Assembly (NCBI GenBank): GCA_020226215.1
Contig: CM035233.1
Span: forward strand, 9,176,001 to 9,240,000
Source of the DNA: Sindora glabra
Lineage: Eukaryota > Streptophyta > Magnoliopsida > Fabales > Fabaceae
DNA: 64,000 nucleotides
Direction: 5' to 3'
Both the position numbers and the translations under genes were made by a program. The notes beneath the pieces were generated by a model. That model was not told the origin of the DNA. It was given only the letters and a program-made list of their open reading frames with translations, and made no database searches. Below, one piece after another: positions 39,970 through 52,684 of the stretch. Position 1 is the first letter of the stretch, and each line of letters starts with the position of its first letter.

Positions 39970-42900
39970 TTATATTCTATGCATACTAAGAGATTTTACA
40001 TGTTCAATATACACATCTCTAGGTATCGATTTTGTAAAAGGATTTATTATCATCTTTTGTGTAGGAATGTGTTGAACAGTGATCTTTTTTTGCATTATAG
40101 CATCTCTTACGAAATGATACTTTGTGTCTATATGATTAATTTTACTGTGGTACTTTAGATCCTTTGTATAGGCTATGACTGCCTGGCTATCACAATATAT
40201 CAAGATGGGATTTAAATTCTCATTACAAATCCTTAAATGTTCTATAAATTTTTCAGCCATATTGCCTCTTTTATTGCTACAGAACATGTCATAAACTCAG
40301 CTTCCATTATCGATAATGCAATGCATGTCTACTTTTTGCTACACCATGATATGTCACCATTATTTAGCAAGAAAAAGTAACCTGATATAGATTTTCACTC
40401 TTCTAGGTCTCTTGCTCAATCCGCATCAGAATATCCAACTAAGCATAAATTATTTCCTTGATAGTATAGTGCATAGTCAATGGTGCCTTTCAAATATCTC
40501 AATATCCTCTTGATAGCTTTCCAATATTTTTATTTGAAGTTTGACTGGTATCTACTTGCTAGTTCGATCGCATGACAAATATTTAGTCTAGTACACATCA
40601 TTGTATATATTAGACTACAACACTAGATTAATGAACTCTATCAATTGATTTCTTTTCAAATTCATTTTGAGGGCATATTTCTAGACTCAATGGTTCACTC
40701 TTATTTATAAGGGTATACATGTGTTTGCAATATTTCGTATTGAATTTCTCAAGAATTCTCCATACATAACTTTCTTAAGAAAAAGAAATAAGTTTCTTGG
40801 AGTGATCTTTAAAGATTTTGACTCCAAGAATATAATCTGCTTCACTTATATTTTTCATCTCAAAATTTGAGGATAGTCATTCTTTAATAGTCATAATTGA
40901 ATTCATGTTATTCTTAACTGATAGTATGTCATCTATATAAAAGGATAATATCACAAGATTACCTTCATGCCATTTGATATAAACACAATGGTCTTTTTCA
41001 ATTATTTGGAAGTCATATAAGGATATAATTTAGTGAAACCTCAAGTATCATTGTCTAGTTAACTATTTGAGTCCATAAATAGACTTTTGGAGTTTAAGGA
41101 TTTTCTTTTCTTCTTTTTTTTTATACGAAACCTACTGGTTGTTCCATGTAGATTTCTTCATCCAATTATTCATTAAGAAAAGTGGTTTTTACATCCATTT
41201 GATGTAATTTTAAATCCAAATTTGCTACTATAGTTAAGAGTAATCTTATTGAATTAAAACATACAACAGGTGAGAATGTGTCCTTATAATTTATTCTTTC
41301 CTGGTGCATATACCCTTTTATAACTAGTTGAGCCTTATACCTTTCAATTGATCCATTTGCCTTTCTTTTAATTTTAAGAACTCACTTGTTCCTAATTGCT
41401 TTTCGGTCAGATGGTAGGTTAACTAGTTCTTAAACTTAGTTAGTTTTCATTTAGTCTATTTCTTCTTTTATTGCTTTCTTCCAATGTTCCTTAGCAAGGC
41501 AATTTAGAGCCTCTTAAACTGTTCTTAGCTCTTTTTCATCTTAAGGAGTAACCATAAGAGCTAATTCCTTAATTGAAAAGCGTCTTTTGGGTATACTTCT
41601 TTTTTAACTTTTTCACAATGGGGTTTCTTGTACTGTATCATCTCTAAATACAGGGTTCTCACTTATTCTCTTAAAGTTCCCACTTGGATTAACAGGTATT
41701 CTTTGAGAGCTCTTATTCGAATAAGATGGATAAGATTCAATATTATTATCTATTTGATCTTGTAACTCATAAAAGGATATAGTGAGATCAATTTCTTCTT
41801 TGCTAGGAAATTCACTTTCTAAAAATGTGGCATCTCTTAATTCAAATTTTGTTAATGTTCCATCTTCATTTTCACTAATAAAAATGTATCCTTTAGATAG
41901 TTCTAAATATCTTATAAAGATACATTTCTTTCCTCTAGAACCTAATTTTCCATATTTATGGGAAGAATCATGGACATATGTAGAAGATCCCCATGGTCTG
42001 AGAATACTCAAATCAAGTTTACGCTTTGTTCATAGTTTATAGGGCATGGATGTAACGGACTTTAAAGGCACACGGTTAAGTATGAAAGTAGTTATTAATA
42101 TGGCATCTCTCCAATATAAAAATGGTAGATTGGCCTATGCTATCATTGACCTAACCATGTCTAGAAGAGTCCTATTTCTTTTTTCAACTACTCCATTTTG
42201 TTGTGAAGTGTCAGGGATTGTCAATTATCTTATTATCCCTTTCTCTTCATAAAGTTCTTTAAATTATTTAGATAAATATTTACATCCATGATTAATCCTA
42301 AGTGCTTTAACTTTCTTATCTATTTAATTTTTAACTTTATTTAAATAATATTTAAAGCATTCTAATGCTTCTAACTTATGTAAAATAAAATAGATATGAC
42401 CGTATCGTGAGTAATCATCAATGAAAGTGATGAAGTACTAGGCTCCGTGTCTTGCCTTCACACTCAAAGGATCACATATCGAAGTAAATTAATTGCAATG
42501 GAGTTTTTGCCTTAATTCTTTTTCCAAATGATTTTCTAGTTGCTTTACTAGCTAAACAATGTTCACAAAAGGACATTTCCAATTTTGAAATTCACCCTAG
42601 CAATCCTTCTCTTGCTAGTTTAATTATTCTATTTTGATTTACATGCCCTAGCTTAGCATGCCAAATGTCCATTTCAACATTTAAATTGGAAGTGAAAGTG
42701 GTAAAGCAATCGAAAGTGGTATTATTACCAACATCCAAAATGACAAATCCATTAGAAATAAAGCTAAAACCATAAAATACATCATCTTTAAAAATCTTAA
42801 CAATATTGTCATGAAAATTAACTAAAAATCCAAAATTAAGTAAGGAACAAACAAAAACTAAAGTTCATTGAATGTCAAGTGTATAAAGTACATCATGCAC

Positions 42901-44009
42901 GATTAAGGTTGTTCTTCCATGCAAATCTAATTTGCATGTATCAATGCCTTTGACCTCAATCCTCATGTAATTTCTAACGTAAAGTCATCTACTTTGACTT
43001 GAAAAATGATGGTATTCTATGTAGGATCCTTGATCCTTACTCATGTGATATGTGGCACTTGAATCTAAAATCCATAAAGGATGAGATTCTGTTAGAAAAA
43101 TAGTATTAGAAACATATGAAAAATGTTTGAAATTAATAGTAGTACCTTATTTTGTTCATTTTGCTGAGTGCAATCTTGAGCACTCTTGAGCAAAATGGCT
43201 TATTCTTTAGCAGACATAATATTTGATCTTCTTGAGATCAAAGTTCCTTGCATTATACTTTCCTTTCTTTTTCTTAAAAGTTTTCTTATCCTGAGAATTG
43301 GGCTTAGTTTTTCTCTTTTGGAATTTTTTCCTTCCTTGGATTTAGGCTTGGAACTGAAAGGTCCTACTCCCTCCAACATATATTCTTGTCCAGAGGATCT
43401 ATAAGCCCACAAATGTTCATCCTTAAGTTTTAGATATCTTGTCACATCATCAAAAGTAACAATACTTTCGTTGTGAGTTAGGTTGACCTTCATATGTTCC
43501 TAACTTGTAGGAAATGACCTAATCATTACTTGCACTTGCTGCTTCTTAGAAAGTGCATGTCTTGCAGCTTTTAACTCACAAATCATGTTTGACATTTCAC
43601 CCAAATGTTATTTCATCAATGTATTAGGAAAAAGTTTATATGTGTCAAATTTGATTGTAAGTTTTCTCAATTTTGTAGCAGAAATACCACCAAATTTCTC
43701 TTTCAAGGCAATTCATATTCCTTAGGTAGTTGGGTAATTCTCATATTCACACATGAGATCATCTGCCATTGCACTTAAGAGTGTAGTGTGAGCTATACAG
43801 TTCTTTTTCTTCTAAACAACATACACCTCAGCATCTCTTCTATGCTAAGTTATGTTTTTACTTTTAGATTCTAACATGACATTGTTCAGGACTTTTAGAG
43901 CATCTTGCTCTTCTAAGATATATGATATTTTCTGATGCCAAATGTCTCAGTTGTCCCTATTCAGTTTGTCATTTTTGTTTAATTCAACAATTATGTTCTT
44001 GCTAACCAT
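39970..44009 (-). pseudogene. Degraded copia gag-pol
   Basis: Gag begins near 44,009 (MVSKNIIVELNKNDKLNRDN) and runs past 43,200-43,493, where MKVNLTHNESIVTFDDVTRY is a typical copia Gag segment. Integrase lies at about 41,850-42,600, with DYSRYGHIYF, QQNGVVEKRNRTLLDMVRSM and SILRPWG pieces. RT lies at about 40,500-41,250; near 41,170 it reads MDVKTTFLN and EEIYMEQPVGF, and near 40,935 the active-site box is YIDDIL. RNase H occupies 39,970-40,287 with ILIYCDSQAVIAYTK and TKYHFVRDAI, the open stretch closest to intact. In-frame stops recur (for example between MDVKTTFLNE and LDEEIYM), so no full polyprotein is possible. Confidence 0.92.
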
Positions 44010-44079
44010 TCTACTAAGTATATGAACATTTTCTTATAAGTATTCAATGTCGTTTATTTGCATCGTTCTTGCATAGAAC

Positions 44080-44092
44080 AATAATGATACCA
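44080..44092 (-). other. Second primer-binding-site-like motif
   Basis: On the minus strand ctaagtggtatcatt stands about 80 bp before gag. Its first nine bases fit the tRNA-iMet primer site, the rest do not. Gag normally starts close after the primer site, so this may be chance or a relic. Confidence 0.3.
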
Positions 44093-44613
44093 CTTAGTTC
44101 ATGGTCGGGAGTTTATGTTTGTCATACTTCTATCGCATGTTTGCTTAAATATTATCATTATTTCCTACCGAGATCATTCTCTTACAAATATTATATATTG
44201 TGTCGCTTTTAAGTAAAAACATAGTATAAGAGCTCCCACCTAAATGTAGGATTCAATAAGATAAATATATATTGAATAAAGATATTTAAATATTCATCAA
44301 GTAATAAATAAATTTAATAAACATTCATCAATGTTCATAAAGTAGTCTTAACAAACCAAAAGAAATAAACACATAAAAAAAAGGAATTCATAGCTAGTGT
44401 TTCTATTCTAGCTTCCTATTTTGAATTCAAGGCTTTCATCTCTTTAAAAGTGTTAAATAGTTTTGGTGGATTTTTGGAATGAGTTGGTTCAAAGTTGTGT
44501 ACATGCATAGTTTTGAGTGGACCTTTTAAGTGTGATCCCTTCTCTAGAGTGTTATGCCTAACACATCTTACACTTTTTATGTTTAGGAATTGTGATATTA
44601 GGATTATTTTTCT

Positions 44614-45010
44614 TCAATTATTTTTAAAGTAGCAAATTTCTTGTAGTCTTAGCTCTTCTATGCATTTTTCAAGGTCAAGATATTTGACGGTTCCTAATGT
44701 ATAGTATTTGCATTGCCATAGAGCCTTTTTAATTGGTTTCCAAAAGTTATTATCTGGAATTACATCCATTAGGGTACGAAACCAAAGGTGATTAGGAAAC
44801 ACCTTTCTTCTACAGTTGAGATCCCTTTTTAGATCTTTGACATTAAGCAGGAAATCTTTCATTAGGTAGTATATGTGTGCATTTTTTTTATATAATAAGT
44901 GCACCATTTCTTTTAGATCTTTTAGGGTGTTTATCTAGTCTGACTCTTTAGGTTCTCCTCTTACATTTTTTACAAACCCATATGAATCATATTCCTCTTT
45001 AAATTACTAT
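44614..45010 (-). pseudogene. Unknown coding fragment in copia element 2 leader
   Basis: An open frame at 44,907-44,614 (97 residues) contains CRRKVFPNHLWFRTLMDVIP and YLDLEKCIEELRLQEI. Reading upstream past a TAG (near 44,937) gives more continuous peptide (EEYDSYGFVKNVRGEPKESD), so the original frame was longer, about 135 residues. Its mixed, non-repetitive composition suggests real coding ancestry. It matches no copia domain I recognise. It lies between the primer binding site and gag, so it may be a captured host fragment or an extra leader ORF. Function unknown. Confidence 0.45.
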
Positions 45011-46061
45011 TCCATGTCTATTTACAAAAAATAAACATAAAATACAGTCAAAATATGATATTATTGCCACTTTTTAAATCAAAACAGTGTCACAGAAGCT
45101 TCAAAAATACACAAATCATATACCAATATGTATATCTTGAATTTAGAAAAGTTTAAAAACAAATTTTGCCTCCAAAGGATGTTGCACACGCTTGCATTCT
45201 ATATGAAAAAATTCTAGAAAAATGAAAAGAACAACCTTTTCCCATTTTTAGCAACTGTGTATGAGGTCAGCGTGTTGCCTTACAGGATTTTTTTAACCAC
45301 TAGAGCTGGTTAGAAGTAGAGGAAAATTTTTCTCTTTCCAATAAGCTATGACACATGGCAATAGGGCACTGGGTGGGCCTTACATGCCACCCCTGAAAGT
45401 GAGAATTTTTTTTTGAATTTCCGCTTGTGTGAAATGATGTGTCATTTTGAGGTTTATTTAGGTGGGCCTCATGTCCAAAACGATGTGTCATTTTTTGGAC
45501 AGTTAAAATGGCTTGTCATTAGGTCATCCCTAACCTCCATACGGGTCAAATTGGGTTAACCCGACCTAGTTCGCAGACCTAATTGGGTCTGTTTAATCTA
45601 AAATTGAATTTTGGCCATAACTTTTGATTTAGAGCTTCGTTTTGGGTAATTCAAAAGCTAAAATTCTCAAAATTTTATGCTTTACAAATTTAGACTAATT
45701 TTATGACTTAAAAAAATTCATTTTCTAAGGGATCCCGTAGTTCAAAGTTATAGGTTTTATGGAATTTTTCAGTGTTCTTGTTTTTTTAATGTTCATGAGT
45801 GTCTTATGGATGTTTTATGTATTCCCCTTGATACTAAAATCATCCCTAACATTATTCTTCCAAGAACAGTAAAATTATAAAAATATTTTACATTCAATGG
45901 CCAATTTTCATATCATAAAAGCAAAAATAAGAAGCATGCTTTTTGGCTAAAACAAAATTATCATTTAAATACACAGTAAATAACTAGTGCACCTCATATT
46001 ATACATCTCATACATCATATCTTTTGCATTTAATTACATTAAATACATAAGGGAAATTATA

Positions 46062-46092
46062 GACGCTAAAACTAACCAGACTCTGATACTAA
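46062..46092 (-). other. Primer binding site of copia element 2
   Basis: The minus strand reads ttagtatcagagtctgg right after the LTR end cctaca. It is one or two changes from the tRNA-iMet site tggtatcagagcc. It establishes minus orientation. Confidence 0.85.
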
Positions 46093-46601
46093 TGTAGGGA
46101 AAGTTTAATAAATCAAATTAAATGCAAAAATTATACATACTTATTTTTGCCTTTTGGATCTTGATTCTATATTCCACCACACAGTTACTAAGAATTACCT
46201 TGTATCAGGAACTCTTGCTTTTGCCTGCAACAATTTTACCAAAGCCACACACAATTTTCTAAAGAGAGGAAAACGAAAAAGTTTCTTTGACTTTGTATTT
46301 TTCCACACACAATTTTTTAAAGAGAGGAAGACGAAGAAGTTTCTTTGACTTTGTATTCTTAATGATGTGTGTTCTCTCTTTCTTTCTTTTTTTTCTCTTT
46401 CTTAATTTCTAATAGGAAGTTAGGTAGTTTTTTTTCTCTCTCTCATTTTCCCACTCTTGTAATCAATTATAAAAAAAATTGATTGCATGATTTTGATTCT
46501 TTGAATTAAAATTTAAATAAAATAAATGTTTATCTAAATAAATAAATATTTATTACATGATAAATGTGGATCACCCATTATGAGCGTCTCTACATTCAGC
46601 A
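46093..46601 (-). repeat. 5' LTR of copia element 2
   Basis: 509 bp, bounded by the primer site on the left and by the catat duplication on the right. It contains a local duplication of about 55 bp (cacacacaattttctaaaga near 46,246 and cacacacaattttttaaaga near 46,303) that accounts for part of its extra length. The + open frame at 46,154-46,348 is LTR sequence only. Confidence 0.92.
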
Positions 46602-46606
46602 CATAT

Positions 46607-47659
46607 AAATAAAATAATCTCATATCATTATTTTACAAAAATACTAAAATGTATGTTTAGTTTTATTCTAATATCTTCAAGTTGGAAAAGAATTATATCT
46701 TACTAAAAGACTTTCCAAAAAGTTATATCAAGATGTGTAATAAATGTTATTTATTTGTGTAATTCATACATTTTTTTTAGATCTCTTGTGTAATTACCCT
46801 ATTAATAATTTAACTTGATTAAAATATTATAATATTGTGACATAGCCATGGTTGCTGTTGCACTAAGATAACATGGAGTAAATGGTGAAATGCATCCATG
46901 GCCAGATCCTTCTCAAATTTTGTATGGTTGCAAAATAGGTGTTATGTTTTTAATATATTAATTATTAACTCTATTCATATATATATATATATATGCCTAC
47001 GTGAAGTGTAAACAATATAGGTCGCTAAACCTTTATCAACTCATTCAAAAAAAAAAAAATGGATGTTAACCATTGCCAATAAAATTTGACAAGGTTGGTA
47101 GAATTTAGAATCCAAACGTAGAAAATAAAAAATACTTCTCCCAGTAGGTGTAGTACTCATTCAACAACATACAAAGCCTTTCCACAAATCTTGACAAAGA
47201 GTACCTAGGGATTAGGGAGCATGTATTGGTCCTAAACTTGAGGTAAGTATCAATTAATTTTTTGTATTATTTAATTAATATTTTTCTTGTTTTATACTTT
47301 CAACTTTTCTTATGTTTTTCCTTGTAGCAATATTTTCAGTATAATGATGAAGATGAGGGGGACTTGCCTCTTGTTTGTTAATGTATTTAAAGTTGTAAAT
47401 GAGTTAAGCTATTCCTTTGTGTCATTCATACATTACCACTGACGATTGTGATCTCTTCTCTGCTTGCGATGGAATTGGATAGTCGGATCCCTCCGATATA
47501 ATGCTTAATCAAATTTTCCTTGATGGAACAAAGACTTATGAAATCTCAATCACAAATCGCAGCAATGACTTTTGGGAATATTCAATTTTCCCCAATTCTT
47601 CTGTAAAATCTAAGAAACAACAAACTATGAATCGATAATTAGAGTAGTGAATCATTGAT
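46607..47659. other. Intergenic DNA
   Basis: A short TA tract lies near 46,977-46,994. No gene is recognised. Confidence 0.4.
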
Positions 47660-47865
47660 TTTCCATATTTGTGCATGTAATCTTTATTTCCCATGCCTTA
47701 TCAGCGATCGAAGTTCAAGTGTCTAGCACAGGAAGCTCCGACGAGGGTAGGGATGTAATCATCACAGAGAACGATCTCTACTACCTCCTACACATCTACT
47801 TATCATTCGAGGAATGCACTGAAATCTGCATTCTGGCTTTGAAAAATACAACAGTGATTGGATAA
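47660..47865 (+). pseudogene. Possible START-domain gene exon fragment
   Basis: The open frame contains VSSTGSSDEGRDVIITENDL followed by YYLLH. Plant membrane-linked START-domain proteins have a similar Ser-rich linker and an (I/V)(I/V)(T/S)E(K/N)DL..LLHLL start to the lipid-binding domain. The resemblance ends after about 30 residues, and later START motifs were sought downstream and not found. It could be chance. If real it is a lone, decayed exon in DNA of more genic composition. Confidence 0.22.
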
Positions 47866-50800
47866 GCCATCTTAACCTCGACAATCGCAAAGCTTGAAAG
47901 CAAGTTCCACTACAAAATCAAATTGAACAGAAAGAGAATGGACAATAACAACAATCGGCAATACCTTAAATAACTTCAAGGGCATGACTCTCTTAATCCT
48001 AAAATTTAACACATTATACACCAAACTCAACTAAATTTATTGCTGCAATCACATAACACGTGATTTCATGCTATTTTCTTGCTGTGATTTATACATGATC
48101 TGATTTCTCTGTTAAATATTTTAGATTGTGCTGTGCACCATGTGCTTGATGAAATGTAAACACGGGTCACCTGCTACCCTGGATAATATTCCTATTCAAA
48201 TAGCATAAATATTTAATATTAGTTGTACTTTTAGTTTTTTATCGAGAAATATTGTTATGAATCAATCTCCTGTAGGATAAGACCTTCCGCCCTTTAATAT
48301 AACCTTCTTGGATGCTATAACACATCAGATTCGCTTAAGTATTAAAGCAGGATTAATGTACACTTGTTTTGTTGACATGACTCCAATATTCTTGCTCTAT
48401 ATACAAGTTACTTACAGTTTTTAACAACTTGCTTATGGTTTATCTATATTGTCAAACATTTTGTAGGAATGATTGACGCTCTTGTCTCGAGTTAATTGAT
48501 ATTTTTGTTTTGAGCGTGGGTTTTATTAGACTTATCTAAATGCTTGGGATACTCACCTTTTATTACATGAGATGTCTAACTCTCTAGAAAAAGCCTTCGG
48601 AAGGTACGAGGTGTGATTTCTTAAATATTTCATTTTATCATATTGTACATAAACTCTGTAAAATTTACAACTGAAACTAAATGATGATATGCTTTTAATT
48701 TAGTTTCTCTGCTAGGAATGCTTTATTTGAGATGTATACGAGATATTTGATAAAACACCTAGTTAAACATCTTTAAGTTGTTTTGCTTTTTAAAATTTGC
48801 AGTGGACAAGTGCTACATATATTAGTCTTCCTAGAAAATACATATATTAAAAATGTAGCAAGCTATTTGCAAGTACTGATTCTACTTTCTCATCACTGTC
48901 ATGACTCATTATTGCTCTAGTTAACTTTAGTTTTGGTAATTTTTCCATTTGGATAATGCTAATTTGTGAAGATACAAATTCCTTTTATAAGGGTAACTTG
49001 TTCGAAGTGATATGTTATACATGAAGGCATAGATGTTTGCTATAGTTATTTGGATTACTGAAATATAGTGTTTTGAAGCCCTAGAACATCTCAATATCCA
49101 TAAAGTTCAAGACATATAGCATAGTACCACAGATCTTTGGTTGATTATTGAAACAACTTTAACTTTCACTATCACTTCCTCATGTAATTATTGTATTTTT
49201 GCCTTAGATATCTGCAGATTCATACCTACAGTAATTTCTCAGGATTTTCCAAAGATTTTTACCCTTCGAAAACAGGGAAAGTATGTGACCACCAATAGTA
49301 GTAAGAGTCTTTTGAACAATATCAAATCTCTAGTCAGCCATCTTAAGTCAACACAGGGTGTTTATTCCTTAAAAGATGGATGAGCAACTTATACTATATC
49401 TGATTGTCACTTCACGTTTAAAAAGTTTAATAAATTGTATTGCTTTCCTGAACTGATGTTTGAATAAATGTGGGGCAAGACCGTGTTTAGACATTGAGCT
49501 TGGAATAGAAAATGTACCATCTGCAGAATTTCCTGGTAGGATCTCGGGAGTAGCTCTAAGCATCCTTAAACTGTCGTCAAGGTTAATGCTTGGTTCGTCC
49601 ATGTGGATTTCATGATGCCGATCATTGTTCCATAACTCTACAATAATCATTAGCTTTATGAATTAATATGTTCAAGCCAACTTTTATCAAATGCATGAAA
49701 AGAAGTTACTGAGGACACTTGCATTTACACGTTACTCTTCCTTCTCTCATCATTAATTAGTTTTCTAATTCAAAAATACCGGATATAATTTGTGACAATA
49801 TGACTGATACATTTGCAAGGAAAGGTGACTACTTCTGCTGCCGTATATTTCTCAGTCTAATCTTCAGCTTTCGGTCCACGGATTTGTTTTGTTGAGTATA
49901 GATGGGTGCTATGCTTATAGCACTTAACATCTGTCTGCAGTCTTGCTTTTTTATGATGTTTATGGAATTGAGTACCGTGACTTTTCAATATGAATGAGTC
50001 AATTGGAACCTTGATAAGTTAGTCATATGCTTATAGTACTCTTACTTCGATGCATGCATGGCTTTTCATCAAAGATATATGCAGATGTGATTGCTGGTTA
50101 GAATTGTGGTTTCAATTTATACAATGACTGTTTCTCTTGTAAATATAATGGTATTTAACCACAGTATTGTACATATTAGCATTGCAATGTAAAATTTTGC
50201 TATCTCATTTGCTATTTGTTTGACTTGAGGATCTTTAGTCAATTTGATGGAATGTCTCATTTTGATTATAAAACATTACTAGAGTATACAGGTTGATATT
50301 TATACTAGCTATAAATACTTCTGATGGAGTATTAGTTGGATCCTTATGCATGATGACTAAAATTATAATAAATTTTAAACTTTGTTTACCCTTTGGTTCT
50401 TCACCAAGGATTTGAATTGATTTTCCCAAAGAATGCTTGTAGCTGTCTACTGTTTGCTTGTAGTTCTTGTTATGGATTTTCTATAAATATACTCACCTTA
50501 GAGCTTTTAAGAAGTTTTTATTGGAAAATGACTGCGATACCAATATGGGCCGTATTAAGGCTTATTTGCATCGATTATATGATATTTAGCATTTGTTGCA
50601 TCTTTAGTGTTTTCATATAAAGCGTGGATCCATGACATTGGTTGTTATATATATGACTTGGAATTAGATGGTTAGAGTTGGATCAGATATTTAGTATGGC
50701 CCACTACGGATGCCCTAACTCTGAAGACACGAGTCACGCCATACCTATTATTCTGTGTAATTATATGCTATTTGTATAAGAATTACTAATATTATATGAC

Positions 50801-50936
50801 ACTCTTGATATCCTAAAAGTGTCCATATTATTTTGTAATTACTACTCTTAAAAAGTATCCATACTTGCACTAATGCATTGTCGTCTTTGCATGTGGAAAT
50901 TAAAATGTGTAAAATTTCACTGTTCATCTGTGTATG
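47866..50936. other. Genic-looking DNA without a confident gene
   Basis: Base composition is less AT-extreme than the flanks, and some open stretches look non-random, such as 49,141-49,383 (+) and 49,369-49,650 (-). None shows a family signature, and no consistent exon chain with splice sites can be drawn. A decayed gene or non-coding transcript is possible. Confidence 0.3.
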
Positions 50937-50945
50937 GAATAGCAA

Positions 50946-51027
50946 GGATAAAATACCATTTTAATATTTTTTAGGAAACTTATTTTCGTTTTACCGTCTT
51001 TGCAAAACTTATTACCAAAATACGCAC
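50946..51027 (+). repeat. Left terminal inverted repeat of the MULE
   Basis: Pairs with 61,265-61,346. Shared blocks include aaaatacc, tcgttttac(c)g and attacca.aatacgc. GC-rich ggaggcgccattt follows directly. Confidence 0.92.
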
Positions 51028-51115
51028 GGAAGGGGGAGGCGCCATTTGGGAGGGGGTGCCATCCAGGATGGCGCCTCTGGGAAGCTTTGAGGGTGCCATT
51101 TAAGGTGGAGCCCTC
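51028..51115. repeat. Left GGCGCC subterminal palindrome block
   Basis: ggaggcgccatttgggag, ggtgccatccaggatggc and gcgcctc form overlapping inverted repeats on the GGCGCCATTT theme, in sharp contrast to the AT-rich surroundings. Confidence 0.8.
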
Positions 51116-51887
51116 GGTCCTATTTTTTTGTAATTTTTCCTTTAAAAAATAATTAATTTTGATATTATTTGAAAATAAAAATTTTAAAAATAAATAATAT
51201 ATGATTGTGACTTAAAATAAATTTTTGAAAATAAATTACTCATTTTATAATTATATTTGATGTCACATAAAATATGTTAACTCTACTTTGATATCTAATA
51301 CATAAATTTATTATAGGAATTAAATAAAATAGTAGTTAATGATAATAATATAATGAATAAAAATAATAAATATTTAGTAAATAATTAAATATTATTTAAA
51401 AAATATAAGATCAATAAAGAATAATTATGTAATTTATATCAATGTTTCTCAAAATTTGAGCCAATGACATTTAATATTTATTAATTTTTGAAATTATAAA
51501 CTTCTAACATTTGGAATTATATTATTACAAGTAATTATTTAATATGTTATTACACATAAGTAAATTTATTGAATTATTCAATAATATTCTTTATATACGA
51601 AGTTGAAGTTTGTTAAAAATGAAAAGAAATATAACGAAATAAATATGTTTTTCTTATTTTGTATTTATTTCAATAATATTCTTGTCACTTTGTATTTATC
51701 TCAATGAAATTATTTTTATTTTGTAACAAAGTAAATGCGAAATAACGAGGTTGAAGATAGCTGAAAATTTAAAAAAATGTGATTATTTCGTTACAATAAT
51801 CTTTTCATTTTGTAATGAAATTAAAATTGTAACATGAATTAGTTATTTTTTATTTCGTCACAATGATAAAATATTTTGGTAATGAGA
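51116..51887. other. AT-rich spacer in the MULE
   Basis: Non-coding; stops in all frames. Repeats of the attttgtatttatttcaataa type occur near 51,655-51,720. Confidence 0.5.
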
Positions 51888-51981
51888 GGGAAAAATACCG
51901 ATTAACTATTTTTTAAGAAACTATTATTCGTTTTATCGTTCCTTTGAAACATTTTATCGAAATAAGACAGAAGATACGCAC
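51888..51981 (+). repeat. Internal second copy of the MULE terminal repeat
   Basis: gggaaaaataccgatta... and ...agatacgcac parallel the left terminal repeat in the same orientation, about 940 bp inside it, sharing attttttaagaaact and tattcgttttatcg. GC-rich gacgccat-like motifs follow, as at the true end. No partner end is apparent nearby. Confidence 0.75.
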
Positions 51982-52286
51982 AGCGATGGAGAGACGTCAA
52001 ATGGCATGTAGAGGTACGCTAGACGAAATGGCGTCGTTGGCACTGAAGGCAAGGGACGGCAGACGATATGGCACCTTTGGCTTACGGCACCCTCGCTCGT
52101 CATTCCTAAGTTAATTAGTCGGTGACCGTGTCGATTGTGAATGCAAGAGACTTGAATTTTGGTACTGTACATGGGCAGCATCCCCATCTACGTTGACAAT
52201 TGTGCTACATATTTTTATTCTTAAATATTTGGTGAACGCGACTCATAACGTATTGAATAAACACAACATTTAATATCATTTATAAG

Positions 52287-52541
52287 GATGATGGTTATTT
52301 ATCCTTCAAATATTATAATTAATATTATTAATTTTTTGATATTTAAATAAATAATGAGAAAAAATTTAATTAAAAAATAAATATATATTTCACATTATGA
52401 ATATAAAATTTATTAAATTAGTTTAACATTATTTATTTATTTTCACATGATAAATAAAAAAAGAGTAGATAATTATAACAGTTGTGAAAGTATGATAATT
52501 AATAATGTTAATTATTATATTTGGGAGATGTCCTTATCATC
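52287..52541. mobile_element. Small foldback/MITE inside the MULE
   Basis: gatgatgg...caaatattataattaatatt at the left is mirrored on the opposite strand by gatgataaggacat...aaatataataattaacatt at the right. The arms are about 45 bp, with a non-coding centre. Confidence 0.5.
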
Positions 52542-52684
52542 ATTTTTTTTAAAAAAACTAAATATTACAATGATTTTGAAGTTTATTATTATTTATAATT
52601 GTTCCTACGCAAGCAATTAAAAATGTCGTAATAATTAAAATCATCATAAATATTGATATTTGACAATAAAGTAGTAAAATCATT

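Larger units (their letters stand above)
38381..46601 (-). mobile_element. Ty1/copia element 2 with perfect 5-bp duplication
   Basis: LTRs lie at 38,381-38,870 and 46,093-46,601, flanked by an exact 5-bp target duplication catat (38,376-38,380 and 46,602-46,606). On the minus strand the LTR begins tgctgaatg and ends cctaca. A primer binding site follows the right-hand LTR. Gag, integrase, RT and RNase H remnants read in copia order on the minus strand. All carry stops, so the copy is dead, but clean ends make it younger-looking than element 1. The internal region (7.2 kb) is longer than the usual copia 4-5 kb: about 2 kb of extra leader lies before gag and about 1.1 kb after RNase H. Confidence 0.93.

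Noticed and set aside
41782..42252. + strand open frames
   Set aside because: Antisense to copia integrase on the minus strand.
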